A stretch of DNA of 64,000 nt, from the NCBI RefSeq assembly GCF_047511655.1, contig NC_133391.1, positions 103,267,384 through 103,331,383 on the forward strand, given 5' to 3'. Below the pieces are notes generated by a model. That model was not told the origin of the DNA. It saw only the letters and a program-made list of their open reading frames with translations, and made no database searches. Below are positions 25,846 through 37,292 of the stretch, one piece after another. Positions within the stretch are counted from its first letter, which is position 1. Every line of letters starts with the position of its first letter. Both the position numbers and the translations under genes were made by a program. This stretch comes from Castor canadensis. Lineage: Eukaryota; Chordata; Mammalia; Rodentia; Castoridae.

Positions 25846-27187
25846 TTTGCTATAGTCTAATGGTTTCTGGATCAAACCTGAAATACTTCCAGCTCTGTTT
25901 GCAGTTAAGCCCTACAGCAGTGGCATATTTTCTAGATCCATCAGTGATTTTGATTATGGTGGAACTCCTGGGTAGAGAACTGCATTAGGATGGATGAACT
26001 AGTCCATGTTTCAGCAACAAATATTCCTTGCAATCTCAGTTGCTGAACAGAACAAGTCTGGCAAAAGGCAGAAAGGGTTCTTCTCCAAGTAGGGATTTAC
26101 AGATTCTGGCTCATTCCATCTTTTGCCTCTACCACCTCACATATACCTTCCAAGGGAACCACCAGAGTGCAAAAAGAGCTTTAGAAGAGTGACTGTATTC
26201 AACCCAGAAGACATTCATGTCTCTTCAGCTTGTAGCCTTGGAGGTCGGAACTTGTCATATAACTCTCATCTAACTCTAAGGGAGGTTGGAAAGTGCAGAT
26301 CACATGAATATTTGATAATTAAATATTTTTTGTGATAGTTTCATCTTCCAGTCACAAAAATAATCCCTTTCTTCATTTATCCCACCTGTAGAAGAAACTC
26401 AATCCTTTTCCAGAAAGACAATTTAAAATTTGTTCAATCACTAAATCTAACTTAAGTCCCAGAACTCTGGACTCTTGAAAACCTCTGAATTAGGTCCAAC
26501 TCTGTCTTAATTTTTTTCCAGCATTCTATACACTTAAAAGACAAATTTTATCTGCTCTCCACCCTGAACCCAACAATAGAATACTCTAATTAGGAAAAGG
26601 AAAGAATTGGAAAGCGTCCACAGTCCTTGGATCATAGCAAATCTGAAGTCCTGTTGCACAGATAAGGTGAAGGTCCTTATCTTGAGTGTGTGAGTGGGTG
26701 GGCAGGGAATGGGTGGGAGTTTCCTTAATTAGGTCATGATTCTGCTGTATTCCTCTGCCCATTGTTTTTAGTGGTCCCATGTGGAGTGGATGTTGAGAAA
26801 TGTGCCTGCTTTAACTGTAGCTACTTTTCTCAGATCACTTCCTGCTCTTGGAAGGCTGGAGGCCAAAGAGTTGTTTTAAGTATTGATAGACACATGATTT
26901 TTTCCAATTAGTTGTATGTTTTTTATGGTAATGGTTTACTTCACAAACTTGATAGTTTTCTAATCTATATGTTTCCAGTAAATTTCATACTCCTGAAGTT
27001 CTTTCTGAGATATTGATAAATATCTTTTAATACCCTTTTCTCTGTCAATTTTGTGGTGACTATTTTGAAGATATTAGACTTGAATTTTAAGTCCATATCC
27101 CTAATTCAGTCTTTGTAATAAATAACTTTATTAACTCAGAATGTTTTCCATGTTATAAATTAGAGGCTGTACATTTGTCCTGATAAA
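25845..27187. other. Unassigned, probably old repeat in part
   Basis: The stretch 25.9-26.3 kb (for example GGGAGGTTGGAAAGTGCAGA in near form) resembles an old LINE or LTR region but could not be assigned. A minus-strand 64-codon ORF at 26586-26780 shows no family. Confidence 0.4.
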
Positions 27188-27322
27188 GTTTTTGTTGTTG
27201 TTGTTTTGAAATTGGATCTTATAGTCCAAACTGGCCCAGAGCTAACTATGTAGCTCAGGCTATCCTTGAACTCCTGTCTCCATCTTCCAAGTGCTGGTAT
27301 TATAGGTGTGCACCACCATGCC
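27188..27322 (-). mobile_element. B1-like SINE monomer
   Basis: The plus strand shows a TTG-rich start, then GTAGCTCAGGCTATCCTTGA and TTATAGGTGTGCACCACCAT, the reverse complement of the B1 core and 5' end. Confidence 0.9.
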
Positions 27323-28509
27323 TTCTGTGATATAGATTTTGGAAGAGACGACGTGGTTGATAGAAACATGGAAATCATCTATATCTTTAGTTCTCATGCC
27401 CCTCAGGGTGAAACTTCCAATATCCAGACACAACTTTTATTTTTATGACTGGGCAGAGGATATGGTTGGTATTAGTGTTACTGGCATCTGTAGGGTAGAG
27501 TCCAGGGATGCTACTAACTGTCCTACAATAGATAGGGTAGCCCCATAAAGCAAATAATTATCTTGCCCCAAATGTCAAGAATGTCAAGGTTGAAAACTCT
27601 CTCTCTCAATATCCAAGCTTATTTTAAATGATATATTGCACTCATTTTACAAAGAAAGAAAAGAAGCCAGAAAATGGAGAAATCATCCAATTTTCTATAC
27701 ACTTTATTTTTTATTTATATTGTTTTTGCAATACTGGTGTCCCAACATGTTATAAATGAGAATGTTATAGGTAGAATTCCATTGTGTTCACCTTGTTCTT
27801 TGCCTTAGCATCAAGTTATTCTAACCTGTGCTTTTTTTTTTGTAATTATGAATAATACCCCAAATATTTTACAGCACAGTGATGAGTGACAAAATAGAAC
27901 TATAAATACTTTTGTTCTCGAGAAACAATGAGGCTAACTATTCTTTTACATTCACCCACCTAATGTGCTGTTTCCTTTAAGGTTGAGCTTTTTAAAAAAC
28001 AACTTTCTCTTACTTTAAGTATTGAAATCTCCAGTATAATTTATGTTTTCTAGTAAGCTATTTCATTTTGTCTGATGCTTCATAAATGTGTCTAAATCCA
28101 GCTCATCATGTACCATTAGCTACTCCTAATCATACACAAAGATCTGAATTACTCCATTCCTATTTAAAGAAAAAGGACAAAAAGTAAGAATGGCAGATGT
28201 GTTCCTAATTAATATCCTACTGGGTTAATCAGCAGATCCTTGGGATTACTATGAAACTTTTGATATGTTTGAAAATCACTGCCTTGATCTACAGGCCTCT
28301 TCAACCATACATACGACACCTACAGCTTTTAGTAGGTACAATCCTTGCAAATAAGGTACTTACTAATATTAATTCACAGAATTGTCACTTTGAATAGCTG
28401 AATGCTTGACTTTGAACACTGCAGTGAAGCATTTTGGTTCATATGTATAGCCAACACTATGTATAAGTGTTTCAAGTAATTTAGGATGCAGCTCTCCTAA
28501 AGCTAACTA
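27323..28509. other. Unique AT-rich DNA, no gene seen
   Basis: No credible ORF or assigned repeat. Confidence 0.5.
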
Positions 28510-28640
28510 AATTCAAACAAGATAGGAGGAGAACCAATGGGGGCAATGCAAATAATGTATGCTATAAGTCTAATTGGAATTGTCACTACAAATCCTCCCC
28601 TGTATAATGAATATATCCTAATAAAATTTATAATAAAAAA
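28510..28640 (+). mobile_element. L1-type 3' terminus
   Basis: AATTGTCACTACAAATCCTC and GTATAATGAATATATCCTAA followed by TAAAA match the end of the element at 14.63-15.71 kb (AATTGTCACTATGAATCCCC). It is a short 5'-truncated copy. Confidence 0.7.
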
Positions 28641-28739
28641 GATGCATATTTCAGAATTTTCAAATTGTTGAGTAGTACTTGTGAGTGCAAGAGGCATGGC
28701 AATTCATTGAAGTCAGACAAAGAGAAACTTATTGTTAGA

Positions 28740-28905
28740 AATAGTCTATTGAGCAAGACAACCCAGGATTAAAAGCTCAGTTTCATACCGTGCAACTCCA
28801 GCAGTTACCAAAATAACCTAGTCTTTGGTTACTTTATCTACAAATGTGAAATAATCTTTACTTTATCTACAAATGTGAAATAATCTTAGAGTTTGGGGTT
28901 TCCAG
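28740..28905 (+). mobile_element. Possible MIR remnant with a 29-bp tandem duplication
   Basis: The order CCCAGGATTAAAAGCTCAG, TAGTCTTTGGTTACTTTATC, ACAAATGTGAAATAATC resembles the MIR core. A 29-bp unit at 28829-28857 is repeated exactly at 28858-28886. Confidence 0.5.
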
Positions 28906-29360
28906 AAGTATCAGTGTTTGAGATGTTAAAAATGCTAAATTTAGAACTCCTGTTTCATGGGTAATATGAAATTATCATTGTAAAATGACTGCATGGTATA
29001 AAAAGCTAAGTTTTAGTTATAGCATGGTTTGCATTTAGTTTTGGAGTTAATATATTCAGGTATGTGCTTGGCGCACAGGGGGTACTCATTAAATATTAAG
29101 TAGGAAAATTCTAGCTTAAGGAGTAATCTTGGAATTTAACTAGGAATTTAGTAAAATGAAATAAAAAAACAGGAAGTGGTTGAGCAGTACTCATGTGTCT
29201 ATCTTTAGATGTAGCATCATTGCAGTATTTTCTGCAAGTAAAATGGTCATTTTAGATTTATTATACCTTGATAATTATATTTCAAGAACCTTATGTTTGA
29301 CTAGTCAAGAAATTACTTTCATTACAATTTAGTGTTTTCATTGCAAATGATATTAGCTGT
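28906..29360. other. Unique DNA, no gene seen
   Basis: A short piece near 29055-29100 (TGTGCTTGGCGCACAGGG) resembles an L2 or MIR 3' end. Otherwise unassigned. Confidence 0.45.
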
Positions 29361-29577
29361 CTTTTTTTTTTTCAGCACTGGGCTTTGAATTCAGAGTGAT
29401 GCATTTGCCTGACAGGTGCTCTATCACTTAAAGTCACATCCTCAGCCTGTTTTTACTTTAGTTATTTTTCAGATAAAGTCCTGTACTCTTTCCCCAGTAT
29501 AGACTTGACCATGATTTTCCTGATCTCCCACTCCTACGTAGTTGGGATGATAGGCCTGAGCCACCACACCTGGTCCC
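29361..29577 (-). mobile_element. Dimeric SINE (ID-like + B1-like)
   Basis: The plus strand begins with a T run, then GCACTGGGCTTTGAATTCAG and GGTGCTCTATCACTTAAAGT (reversed ID-like unit), and ends with TAGTTGGGATGATAGGCCTG and AGCCACCACACC (reversed B1-like unit). Confidence 0.9.
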
Positions 29578-29812
29578 TAATGGTAATTCTGAATGAGAGA
29601 AAATATATTGTGTGAGTCTTAGAGGGGACCAAGAGCAAGAGAAGAAAAGGAGTTGGACATTTACCACCATTGTGTTTGGGGATTAGGTGTGGCAGGGCCA
29701 TTTTCAGGTGCTTGCCTAGCAAGCATCCCTGTGCCAGAAGAAACTGCAAGTGAAAAATAGGATTCAGGAAAGTGAAATGAAGGAAAAAGTAAACTGGGTT
29801 ATGTTTTAGTAC

Positions 29813-29938
29813 TTTTTGTTTTGTTTTGCCTTTTGGAGACATGGTCTTGTTATATAACCCAGGCTAGCCTGAAACTCGTGATTCTCCTGTCTTAGCCTCT
29901 GAAGTGTTGGCAAAACAGCCATGTACCACCACATCTGA
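29813..29938 (-). mobile_element. B1-like SINE monomer
   Basis: GGAGACATGGTCTTGTTATA, CCCAGGCTAGCCTGAAACTC and CATGTACCACCACATCTG are the reverse complement of a B1-like unit. Confidence 0.9.
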
Positions 29939-30099
29939 CTTCTATTTTAATATTTTTAGCTGTTTTTCTGCATTTTTATTGAACAAATATGACTCCACAT
30001 TTCCACTTTGCACTGGGCATTGCAAATTATGTAGCTGGTCCCTATGCATGTGTCTGAATCTTTAGACAGTTAGTGATGCAGTCTTACCTGCATGCACTT

Positions 30100-30490
30100 T
30101 CCTTTTGGGTTGCACCTCACAGACTTGTGTTGTCACTTCCTTTCTGTTTCTTTAAAAAGTTTCTTTCTGTTTCCTTCCTCAGGAAGTTTATACTTGCCAT
30201 TGCATCCACCTAATTTACTCTTCCTCCTTTTTGCCCTTCATTTCTCAGTGTTAAGTATCATTTCTTCAGACAACCTCTTCTACCCACTTTAACTGAAGGA
30301 AACCCTCTTCCAAATGATTTGATTTCCATCACACATACCCTTGTCCTCATATAACTTAATTACCATGTGCTAATTTTTATTGACCATTTTTGCACAATCA
30401 ATGTAAGTTCTCTGAGAGACATCTTGTTCATATTATTCAGTGATATAATTACACCAGTGGGTAGAAAAAGTCCCAGTGCACAATAATTTC
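30100..30490 (+). mobile_element. L2 LINE 3' fragment
   Basis: TTGCACCTCACAGACTTGTG, a CT-rich middle, then TCAGACAACCTCTTCTACCC and AATGTAAGTTCTCTGAGAGA correspond in order to the L2 3' region. The 66-codon ORF across it is an effect of the CT-rich composition. Confidence 0.6.
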
Positions 30491-31111
30491 ATGCAAAATA
30501 AATACATGTTATCATGTTTCAATTTTATGAAAAACCTACCCTGGTAAAAGACATTAGGCTTTAAATAGAATAGTAATATGGATTTTTCTAGGAAACTTTA
30601 ATACAGTTGGAAAGATGCAAGCAAATATAAAATTGGAAACCATACATAATATTAATGGTCAAAGTTAATGTAAATTAATTAAAATTAATGTTACTAAATG
30701 CCATGATACTTCTTTGTTGGCAACATAATAGAGAGGCATGTAAGATTTTTGAATACCAATATTTGAATGGATCTGAATGGTTGTGCTCACACTAGGGAGG
30801 TTAGATACTCACGGGGAGTTACCAATAAGAGTTGTCATTATAGAAGCTATGGTTAGGGAAAAGGGTGCTGGTTTCACATTTTGAGGTCCATGGTAGAGGA
30901 ATAGTTAAGCAAGGATTAGTCTCCAAAAGTGAGTTCTGGGGGTCAGAAGAAATCAAATTATTTGTTCTCCAAGAAAATGAACAGGATTTCAGATGCCGGT
31001 TATGTGAAAAATGGCTCAGTTGTAAAAGGTCACTGAGTACATGTAGTATAGGTCAGTGCTTCCTGAAACATTTAGCCTTAAATCAGCCTCTCAAACCTAT
31101 ATGATCTATCC
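30491..31111. other. Unique DNA, no gene seen
   Basis: A 79-codon ORF at 30865-31104 has no recognised domain. No repeat assigned. Confidence 0.5.
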
Positions 31112-31305
31112 CTTATTTTTATTTTTTGGTGATACTTAGGTTTGAACTCAGGGCCTCACACTTGCTGGGCAAGTGCTCTACCACTTGAGCCACTCCCCTA
31201 GGCCTTTTTGCTTTTGTTGTTTTTTTCCAACAGTCTGATGGTTTTCTCTGGGCAGGCCTTGAATCATGACCATTCAATTTCTAGACCCCAAATAGCTGGA
31301 ATTAA
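31112..31305 (-). mobile_element. Dimeric SINE (ID-like + B1-like)
   Basis: On the plus strand GGTTTGAACTCAGGGCCTCA and GTGCTCTACCACTTGAGCCA give a well-preserved reversed ID-like unit with boxes B and A. The B1-like unit follows as GGGCAGGCCTTGAATCATGA and AAATAGCTGGAATTA. Confidence 0.93.
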
Positions 31306-31814
31306 GTTTCCACGATCCATCTCTTGATCCCCTTATAAATTCTTTACAATGTAAATTTTGCATTTTGGAATAGATATATTCAAGTTATCTTCTTGCTTCT
31401 GATGACTTCTTCCCATCATATATTCTCCCTTCAGTTGTCTATAGATACAGCACCCTCAAGTCCACAAGTCTTAAGCTGCTACTCCTCATTCTGACAATAG
31501 CATGGGTCCCTGGAGCTTGGACAGGACATGAGGGTAGACAGACAAAAATTCTTAACTTACCAGATAGGACTTAACATTCATTTTCAGCTACCATTGGATA
31601 CAATAGACAAGTAGCAAATTTTAGGAGAAATGTCTTACAATGTAGAATTTTGTAGTTACATAAACAATAAACTGGGTTATTTATTGCATTTAAATAAAGC
31701 AATACAAAATAAACAATACAAAAAAGTCCCATATATTCTCCTTTGGTTTTTGACATTTTCATTATACTAGAAACATAGCCTCAACTAAGATAATGACTAA
31801 AAATAGAAAAGACA
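31306..31814. other. Unique DNA, no gene seen
   Basis: No credible ORF or assigned repeat. Confidence 0.5.
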
Positions 31815-31815
31815 A

Positions 31816-32201
31816 TGTTATGGTTTGAGCATTTCTCCCTTCTAAAGCTTATGTAGAAATTGAATTGTCATTGTAACAGTATGAAAACGTGGAATGTTTA
31901 AGAAGTAATTAGGCCATGAGGACTCTTCTCCCTTGGGTGGAATTAATCTCATTATAAATTGGGGAGTTTGGCCCCCTTTTGTCTCTTTCAGCTCTCTTCT
32001 ATTCTTCTACTAGGCAAGGAACAATGTTCCTCTCCTCTAGGAGGCAGCATTCAATGTGCTATCTTGAAAGTGTACACAAAACTGTTGGTGCATTGATTGT
32101 GGACTTCCCAGCTTCCAAAACTATAAGAAAATAAATATTTATTTTTCATAAATTACCCAGTCTGTGCTCCTCTGTTACTGTAGTATGAACTTGATTTAGA
32201 C
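31816..32201 (+). mobile_element. MaLR-type solo LTR (MST/MLT1-like)
   Basis: Starts TGTTATGGTTTGAGCATTTC, passes AATTAGGCCATGAGGACTCT, GGAATTAATCTCATTATAAA, GGACTTCCCAGCTTCCAAAA and AATAAATATTTATTTTTCAT (polyadenylation region), and ends near TAAATTACCCAGTCTGTGCT and GATTTAGACA. Start and end fit a full LTR of about 385 bp. No retroviral internal sequence flanks it. Confidence 0.9.
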
Positions 32202-32204
32202 AGT

Positions 32205-32258
32205 TTGTGTTCAGGAGAAATCTAGATCAGTGGAATAGAGTAGAGGATCCAGAAATAA
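32205..32258 (+). mobile_element. L1 ORF2 fragment, left of nested insertion
   Basis: TAGATCAGTGGAATAGAGTA and GGATCCAGAAATAA match the L1 ORF2 phrase that directly precedes the sequence resuming at 32667. This short piece is the left shoulder of one L1 copy interrupted by another. Confidence 0.75.
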
Positions 32259-32666
32259 GGTAGAAAGGAGGAAAATAGAGGAGATGAAACAATTTGGGTT
32301 ATAGTACATATATACATGGAAATGTCACAATGAAACACCCTGTATAGCTATCTTAAACAAAAAAAATGCCATTTTTTAAATAAAAATAGAGAACAAGAAG
32401 GTAAAACAGTTCCTGTCTGGCAGCTGGGTACTGGTGGGAGGGGGGGATATAAGGAAAGGGGTCCAGAGGGTGAATATGGTGGAAGTATTCTGTATACATG
32501 AATGTAAATGGAAAAGTGAGAACTGTTGAAACTATTTCAGGAATGGGGGGATGAGGGATAAAAGAGAATGATGGAGGGGTGAATTCAACTATGATATATT
32601 GTAAGAAAATTTGTAAATGTTACAATGTACCTCCAGTACAAAAATAAAAATAAAGTACAAAAATAA
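32259..32666 (+). mobile_element. L1 3' end inserted within another L1
   Basis: An L1 3' UTR that ends TGTTACAATGTACCTCCAGT followed by an A-rich AATAAAAATAAA tail. The same terminus appears reverse-complemented at 51.43 kb and at the window end (63.89 kb). TCCAGAAATAA at 32248-32258 is repeated exactly at 32667-32677, which is an 11-bp target-site duplication. GGTGGGAGGGGGGGATATAA in near form is the G-rich tract typical of rodent L1 3' UTRs. Confidence 0.8.
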
Positions 32667-33893
32667 TCCAGAAATAAACCCACATACCTACAGCCATCTG
32701 ATTTTTGACAAGGGCACCCAAAACATACATTGGAGAAAAGACAGTCTCTTTAACGAATGGTTCTGGGGAAACTGATATCCACATGTAGAAGACTGAAACT
32801 AGATCCCTATCTCTCACCCTGTCATAAACTCAACTCAAAATGGATCAGACACTTTAAAGTAAGACCTGAAACTTTGAAACTACTACTAGAAAATGTAAGG
32901 TAAACACTTCAAGATATAGGAATAAGAAAAGAATGGTTGCTCAAGATATAAGAGCTAGATTTAGTAAAGGAGATTATATCAACTAAAAAGCTTCTGTTCA
33001 TCAAGAGAAACAATCAGCAATGTGAACAGACAGCCTACAGAATGGAAGAAAATCTTTGTTAGATGTTCATCTGATAGTGGATTAGTATCCAGAACATATA
33101 AACAACTCAAAAAAATAACAAAAGAACAAATAATCCAATTAATTAAAAGACAAAGGAACTAAACACGTTCAAATGAAGAAGTACAAATGGCCAGTAAATG
33201 TGTGAAAAGTTTTCAACCTTTTTATCCATCAGGAAAATGTAAATGAAAACTATACTAAGATAACAAATAACAACAAATACTGGCAAGGATGTGGAGAAAT
33301 GGAAGTTTTATTCACTGTGGTGGGAATATAACTTAGTCAAGCCACTATGGAAATCTATATGGTGGTTCTTCAAAAAATTAAAAATAGAACTCCTGTATAC
33401 CGCTTGTGAATATATGCCCCCAAAGAATAAAAGTCTGCATACTGTAGAGATAACTGTACAACCATATTTATCATGGCACTACTTACTATAGCCAAATTAT
33501 GGAATCTGCCTTGGTGCCCATCAACAGGTGAATGAATGTAGAAAATGTGGTGAATATGCACAATGGAGTTTTGCTCAGTCAGTAAGAAGAATGAAATTAT
33601 GTTATTGGCTAGAATGAAATTATGTTATTGGAGATCATCATGTTAGGTGAAATAAGCCAGTCCCACCAGAACAAGTACTGCATGTTTTCTTTTACTTGTG
33701 AAAGATGAGGAAAAACAAAACAAAACAAATAACCAAGATCATGAAAGTAATAGGGGAGAAGAAAAGAGAGAGATGGTAGTATAAAAAACTGTAATAGAGG
33801 TTGTGAATATGATCAAAATACATTATGAGAGTTGAAGAAATGTTTTGATGGAACTCTCTGCTATGTATAATTTAATACATGCCAATAAAAATA
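32667..33893 (+). pseudogene. L1 ORF2 C-terminal pseudogene and 3' UTR
   Basis: A 5'-truncated L1 that resumes after the insertion at 32259-32666. Translation in shifting frames gives L1 ORF2 C-terminal phrases, for example LIFDKG near the start and LVKPLWKSIW near 33330. The latter aligns with LVQPLWKKIW in the younger L1 at 39.6 kb. The cysteine/histidine residues of the C-terminal knuckle are lost (SLWWEY in place of HCWWEC). Several stops and frame changes make it non-functional. A 21-23 bp unit is tandemly duplicated at 33588-33631. The 3' end reads TTAATACATGCCAATAAAAA. Confidence 0.9.
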
Positions 33894-34710
33894 AATCTGT
33901 GCAAGAGTGAGAAAGAAGGACAAGGAAAGAAGATCTAAGTAAGGATGGCTCCATCCTGATCTCACTGGATCATAAATTGCCTCACAAGTCTGTTCCACTT
34001 TGTGGAGGTAGGGTCTTTAAACCCTGCACTAGTAACCCAACAGTTCTGGGTTGCCCAAGTGGAAGGGTGTTACTGTCAAGCACCTTCAGAGAGGTGGTTG
34101 AAAGACCCTGTGTATTATCTATTGGTAAAGCTCACAGATTTGACATATAAGCAGCAGCCCTCATAGCAGCAAGTAAAAGAGATTCCTGATATCTGGGAGA
34201 GGTACCAGTAAGTGTCTCCAATAGGTACCTGGTTAGTACCATTATATACAGATGTAAACGCCTGAAGTCAGAGAGCAGTCTTTACATCCCTTAGTACCCA
34301 TCCATTTCAGAATAGCTAGAGTACATGGCAGGACTATACACGTTCCAATGATATAGAAAGGCTCAGAAAACCAGCTAATAGGGTTGGGAAGGTAGATATT
34401 TGAAAGCTTTAAGACCCACTACAGATTTGCTAGATTTGTGAGCACTAATTGCAATCCTTAAGGAGTCGTAAGAAATCAAAGGAAGGGAGTAAGACATCCA
34501 GAGTTATAATCCCTAATTATTCATTCACTTTTTAAGAATGCATTTGTAGAACATAAAACATATTTAAAATTGTTATAATTCCATGGCATACATGGCATAT
34601 CACTATGAGCAGAAAATTTAGAATGTATTTTCTTATTGCATATACTATTCAATACTTTCTAAATATCTGAGAGGAAGAAATGTGAAAAATGTGCAGAGTA
34701 AATTCATTCA
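33894..34710. other. Unassigned DNA, no gene seen
   Basis: A relatively GC-richer stretch near 33950-34350 has no ORF above 60 codons. It may be an old LTR but no family could be assigned. Confidence 0.45.
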
Positions 34711-34857
34711 TTTTTTGTTGTTTTTTGAGGCAGGGTCCACTATATAGCCTAGGCTAGCTTCAGACTTACTCTGTAGTTCAGACTGGCCTCAAACTCACAA
34801 TTTTCCTGCCTCCACCTCCTGACTGCTATGATTACAGCTGTGGGCCACCACACTAGC
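34711..34857 (-). mobile_element. B1-like SINE monomer with internal duplication
   Basis: GAGGCAGGGTCCACTATATA, CTAGGCTAGCTTCAGACTTA, then CAGACTGGCCTCAAACTCAC and GATTACAGCTGTGGGCCACC match a reversed B1-like unit. The GTAG/GGC block occurs twice, as in B1 units carrying an internal duplication. Confidence 0.9.
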
Positions 34858-35184
34858 ATACTAAGTTCATTTTTGAGAAGAACAAAGTAACTTATTTCAG
34901 TAAACTTTGGCTATAAGTGAACTATGTAAAATACCTGCTATTAAAATAATCACTTTTCTTTGTGTGAAGAACAAGATGTTTCTTTGTTTTGCCTAGTCAA
35001 GTGACCCATTTAAGTAAAGACTGAATTAGGATGAGGACATTCTTATAAAAAAAAGTTAAATTATCACAGTCAGAAGACAGGTTTAAAGGATGAACCAACA
35101 GAATACACATTTTTGATCATTTGATATCAGCCTTTGCCAGGTATTTACAACACCAAGCACACCAAAAGTACCATGTTTTTGAAA

Positions 35185-35242
35185 GAGGATACATTTTGGA
35201 TTCAGAAACACTTGGTTTTAAATTATAGCTCTACTACTAGTA

Positions 35243-35244
<2 letters not shown>
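35185..35244 (+). mobile_element. MIR SINE, left half split by a microsatellite
   Basis: TTGGATTCAGAAACACTTGG and TTATAGCTCTACTACTAGTA match the central MIR core. The copy continues after the CT/GA array at 35391. Confidence 0.65.
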
Positions 35245-35312
<68 letters not shown>

Positions 35313-35356
35313 TGCACGCGTGTGCTCACATGTTTGTGTGTGTGTGTGTTTGTGTT

Positions 35357-35389
<33 letters not shown>

Positions 35390-35390
35390 C
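35245..35390. repeat. (CT)n - GT-rich spacer - (GA)n compound microsatellite
   Basis: A CT array (about 35245-35311), then a spacer with GCACGCGTGTGCTCACATG and GT repeats, then a GA array (about 35357-35383). The two arrays are complementary and could pair into a long imperfect hairpin. Overlapping ORFs on both strands are low-complexity artefacts. Confidence 0.97.
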
Positions 35391-35530
35391 CCAGGGTAAA
35401 TTACATAAACTCTCTCTGAGTTGACTTTCATCAATTACTCAATAGTTCTTGACAAGTTTTTATGAGGATAAACACAGTGACATATACACATTATGTGATA
35501 TATAGTTCAATGCACAGAAATTATTAGAAT
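35391..35530 (+). mobile_element. MIR SINE, right half
   Basis: GGGTAAATTACATAAACTCT, CTCTGAGTTGACTTTCATCA and TTTATGAGGATAAACACAGT continue the MIR begun at 35185, in the right order and strand. Confidence 0.7.
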
Positions 35531-37200
35531 TTCTTCTCCTGCTCTACAAAAATCTGTGGCTTTACCTATTTATTCTGCCAGGTATGTGCCATCTTTGCTC
35601 TAACTTGATCATCCCAGCTCTGTAGGTGGCAGAAGATATACTGTACCTGCACCATAGAATTGGTGGGTACCAAGTGGAAGATGAGTGAGTATAGATTCCT
35701 TAGCATCCCACATGGTGTGAGAATGCATGAGCAAAGGAGGGAGCAAATAGATGAAGAGCACCCAAGAATAAGGGTATTCAAAAGCCACCAAGATTTCCAA
35801 TGAGAGAACTTAATTAATATCCCTTGATTCATATCTAATGCATTGCTTAAATATATGATAGAGACTTAATGTTAAAGTAAAAAAACAGACTTACATGTTG
35901 TAGTTTTCCTTTTTCTGAGAGTTAAAACATATCATATAATCTCTAGTTATACCTTGCCATTTACACACAATCTTCAATGATTTATTTCTAGCATTTTATA
36001 CCATGTCCTTAATTTTATTTTTTTCCTTCATTATTGAACCACAGTTGACTGGGTTTAAATCTAATAAGAACTTAATTGGGGTTAAAGATGTGCCATAATG
36101 GGAATTCCTAATGATTTCATCTTTGTTTCAACTGTATTAAGCTTATGAGACCTATGATTTTATCACTATCATCAGCATTTTCAATGTTCTTTTTCTACTC
36201 ATTTTGGCAAAATAATAAGGGCAAAGAGCAAAAAATATTCAAATAATTATATAAAGCCTGCTCTTACAGACAAAGATGGCATGACTGCCCAAACAGAACT
36301 CTTGGCTGTCAGGCGGTGCCACCACACATTAGTGCAAAATGTTCGTTGATCTGCTGATGTATGAAAGTCTGGATTTGGCATACAAAAGGCACTTTGGAGT
36401 GTCGATGTATAATGCATGAAAGTGTTGGCTGTTCAGAAGCTGAAAATATGAAAGTCAGGGACAGCCTGTATGTATATGAACAAAGAAAAAAAGACAGATA
36501 CAATAAACCATGAATAACTTTGCCCGGTAGATGTTGAGGGAGACTTCTGAGTGGAGGTGACTTTAAGTGCGGTCTTGGGTAGGAGTAGACTGAAACCAGG
36601 GATTGACCCCCAAACTAAATGCATACTCATCTGGGAACTATAAAACAATATGGCATGTTTAGGGAAGATGTGTGCAGAACATAGAGTGTAGGAAATTTAA
36701 GGAAAGTAGTTTGGGAGCAAAGTTCAGAAATACCTGCATAGCATATGAAAAACAATACACTTTATTTTGTTGGTCATTAGGTCTGTTTTGAAAATGGAGC
36801 AATTATCGTTATTTGAAAATTTAGATGATTAGCGTTAAAAACATCCAGATCAGATTCTTGTCATAAGAGGGAACAACACTGAGTCTCCCTCCATTCCTGT
36901 GATGCAGTACTTAAGTGGAACAGATTGGCTGCTGCCCTTCTCCTATAGGGCTTCTGCCCTTAATTTTTTTAATTCCCATTGGCTATTCATTCATTAAATG
37001 GTCTGCCTGGCCTTGGTAGGCATTTAAATCAATGGTCTCTAAATGCACTGGGGAAACATCAAATTTTAAAAATATCATTACAAATTGGACAGTAGAAACA
37101 TGGGTCTGGCAGCCATCAGGAAGGTGCTTTATGGTTGGGTTTGCTAGAGAGTGAGAGAAATTGGGAAGTTATTAAAGAATGCTGAGTGAGCAGTGGAGGG
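35531..37200. other. Unassigned DNA, no gene seen
   Basis: ORFs of 63-88 codons on the minus strand (35566-35832, 36309-36648) carry no recognisable domain and have no paired splice signals. No repeat could be assigned. Confidence 0.45.
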
Positions 37201-37204
37201 GATC

Positions 37205-37292
37205 CAAGTACCTTTTGTACTTTTGTATGTTAGCACTAGACATATTATCTCATCTATAATTGGTGCTCAATAACGGAACATTGAATTAACAT
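37205..37292 (+). mobile_element. Possible L2 3' end
   Basis: TATCTCATCTATAATTGGTG and CTCAATAACGGAACATTGAA resemble the terminal L2 phrase that ends in a short A/T-rich repeat. Weak. Confidence 0.35.

Noticed and set aside
28829..28886. Direct repeats considered as a CRISPR-like array
   Set aside because: Two adjacent copies without spacers in mammalian DNA are a tandem duplication.
31816..32201. LTR considered as part of a proviral copy
   Set aside because: No paired LTR or gag/pol-like sequence lies within reach on either side; L1 sequence follows directly.
35134..35434. ORFs with Ser-Leu and Arg-Glu runs on both strands
   Set aside because: They are translations of the CT and GA microsatellites.
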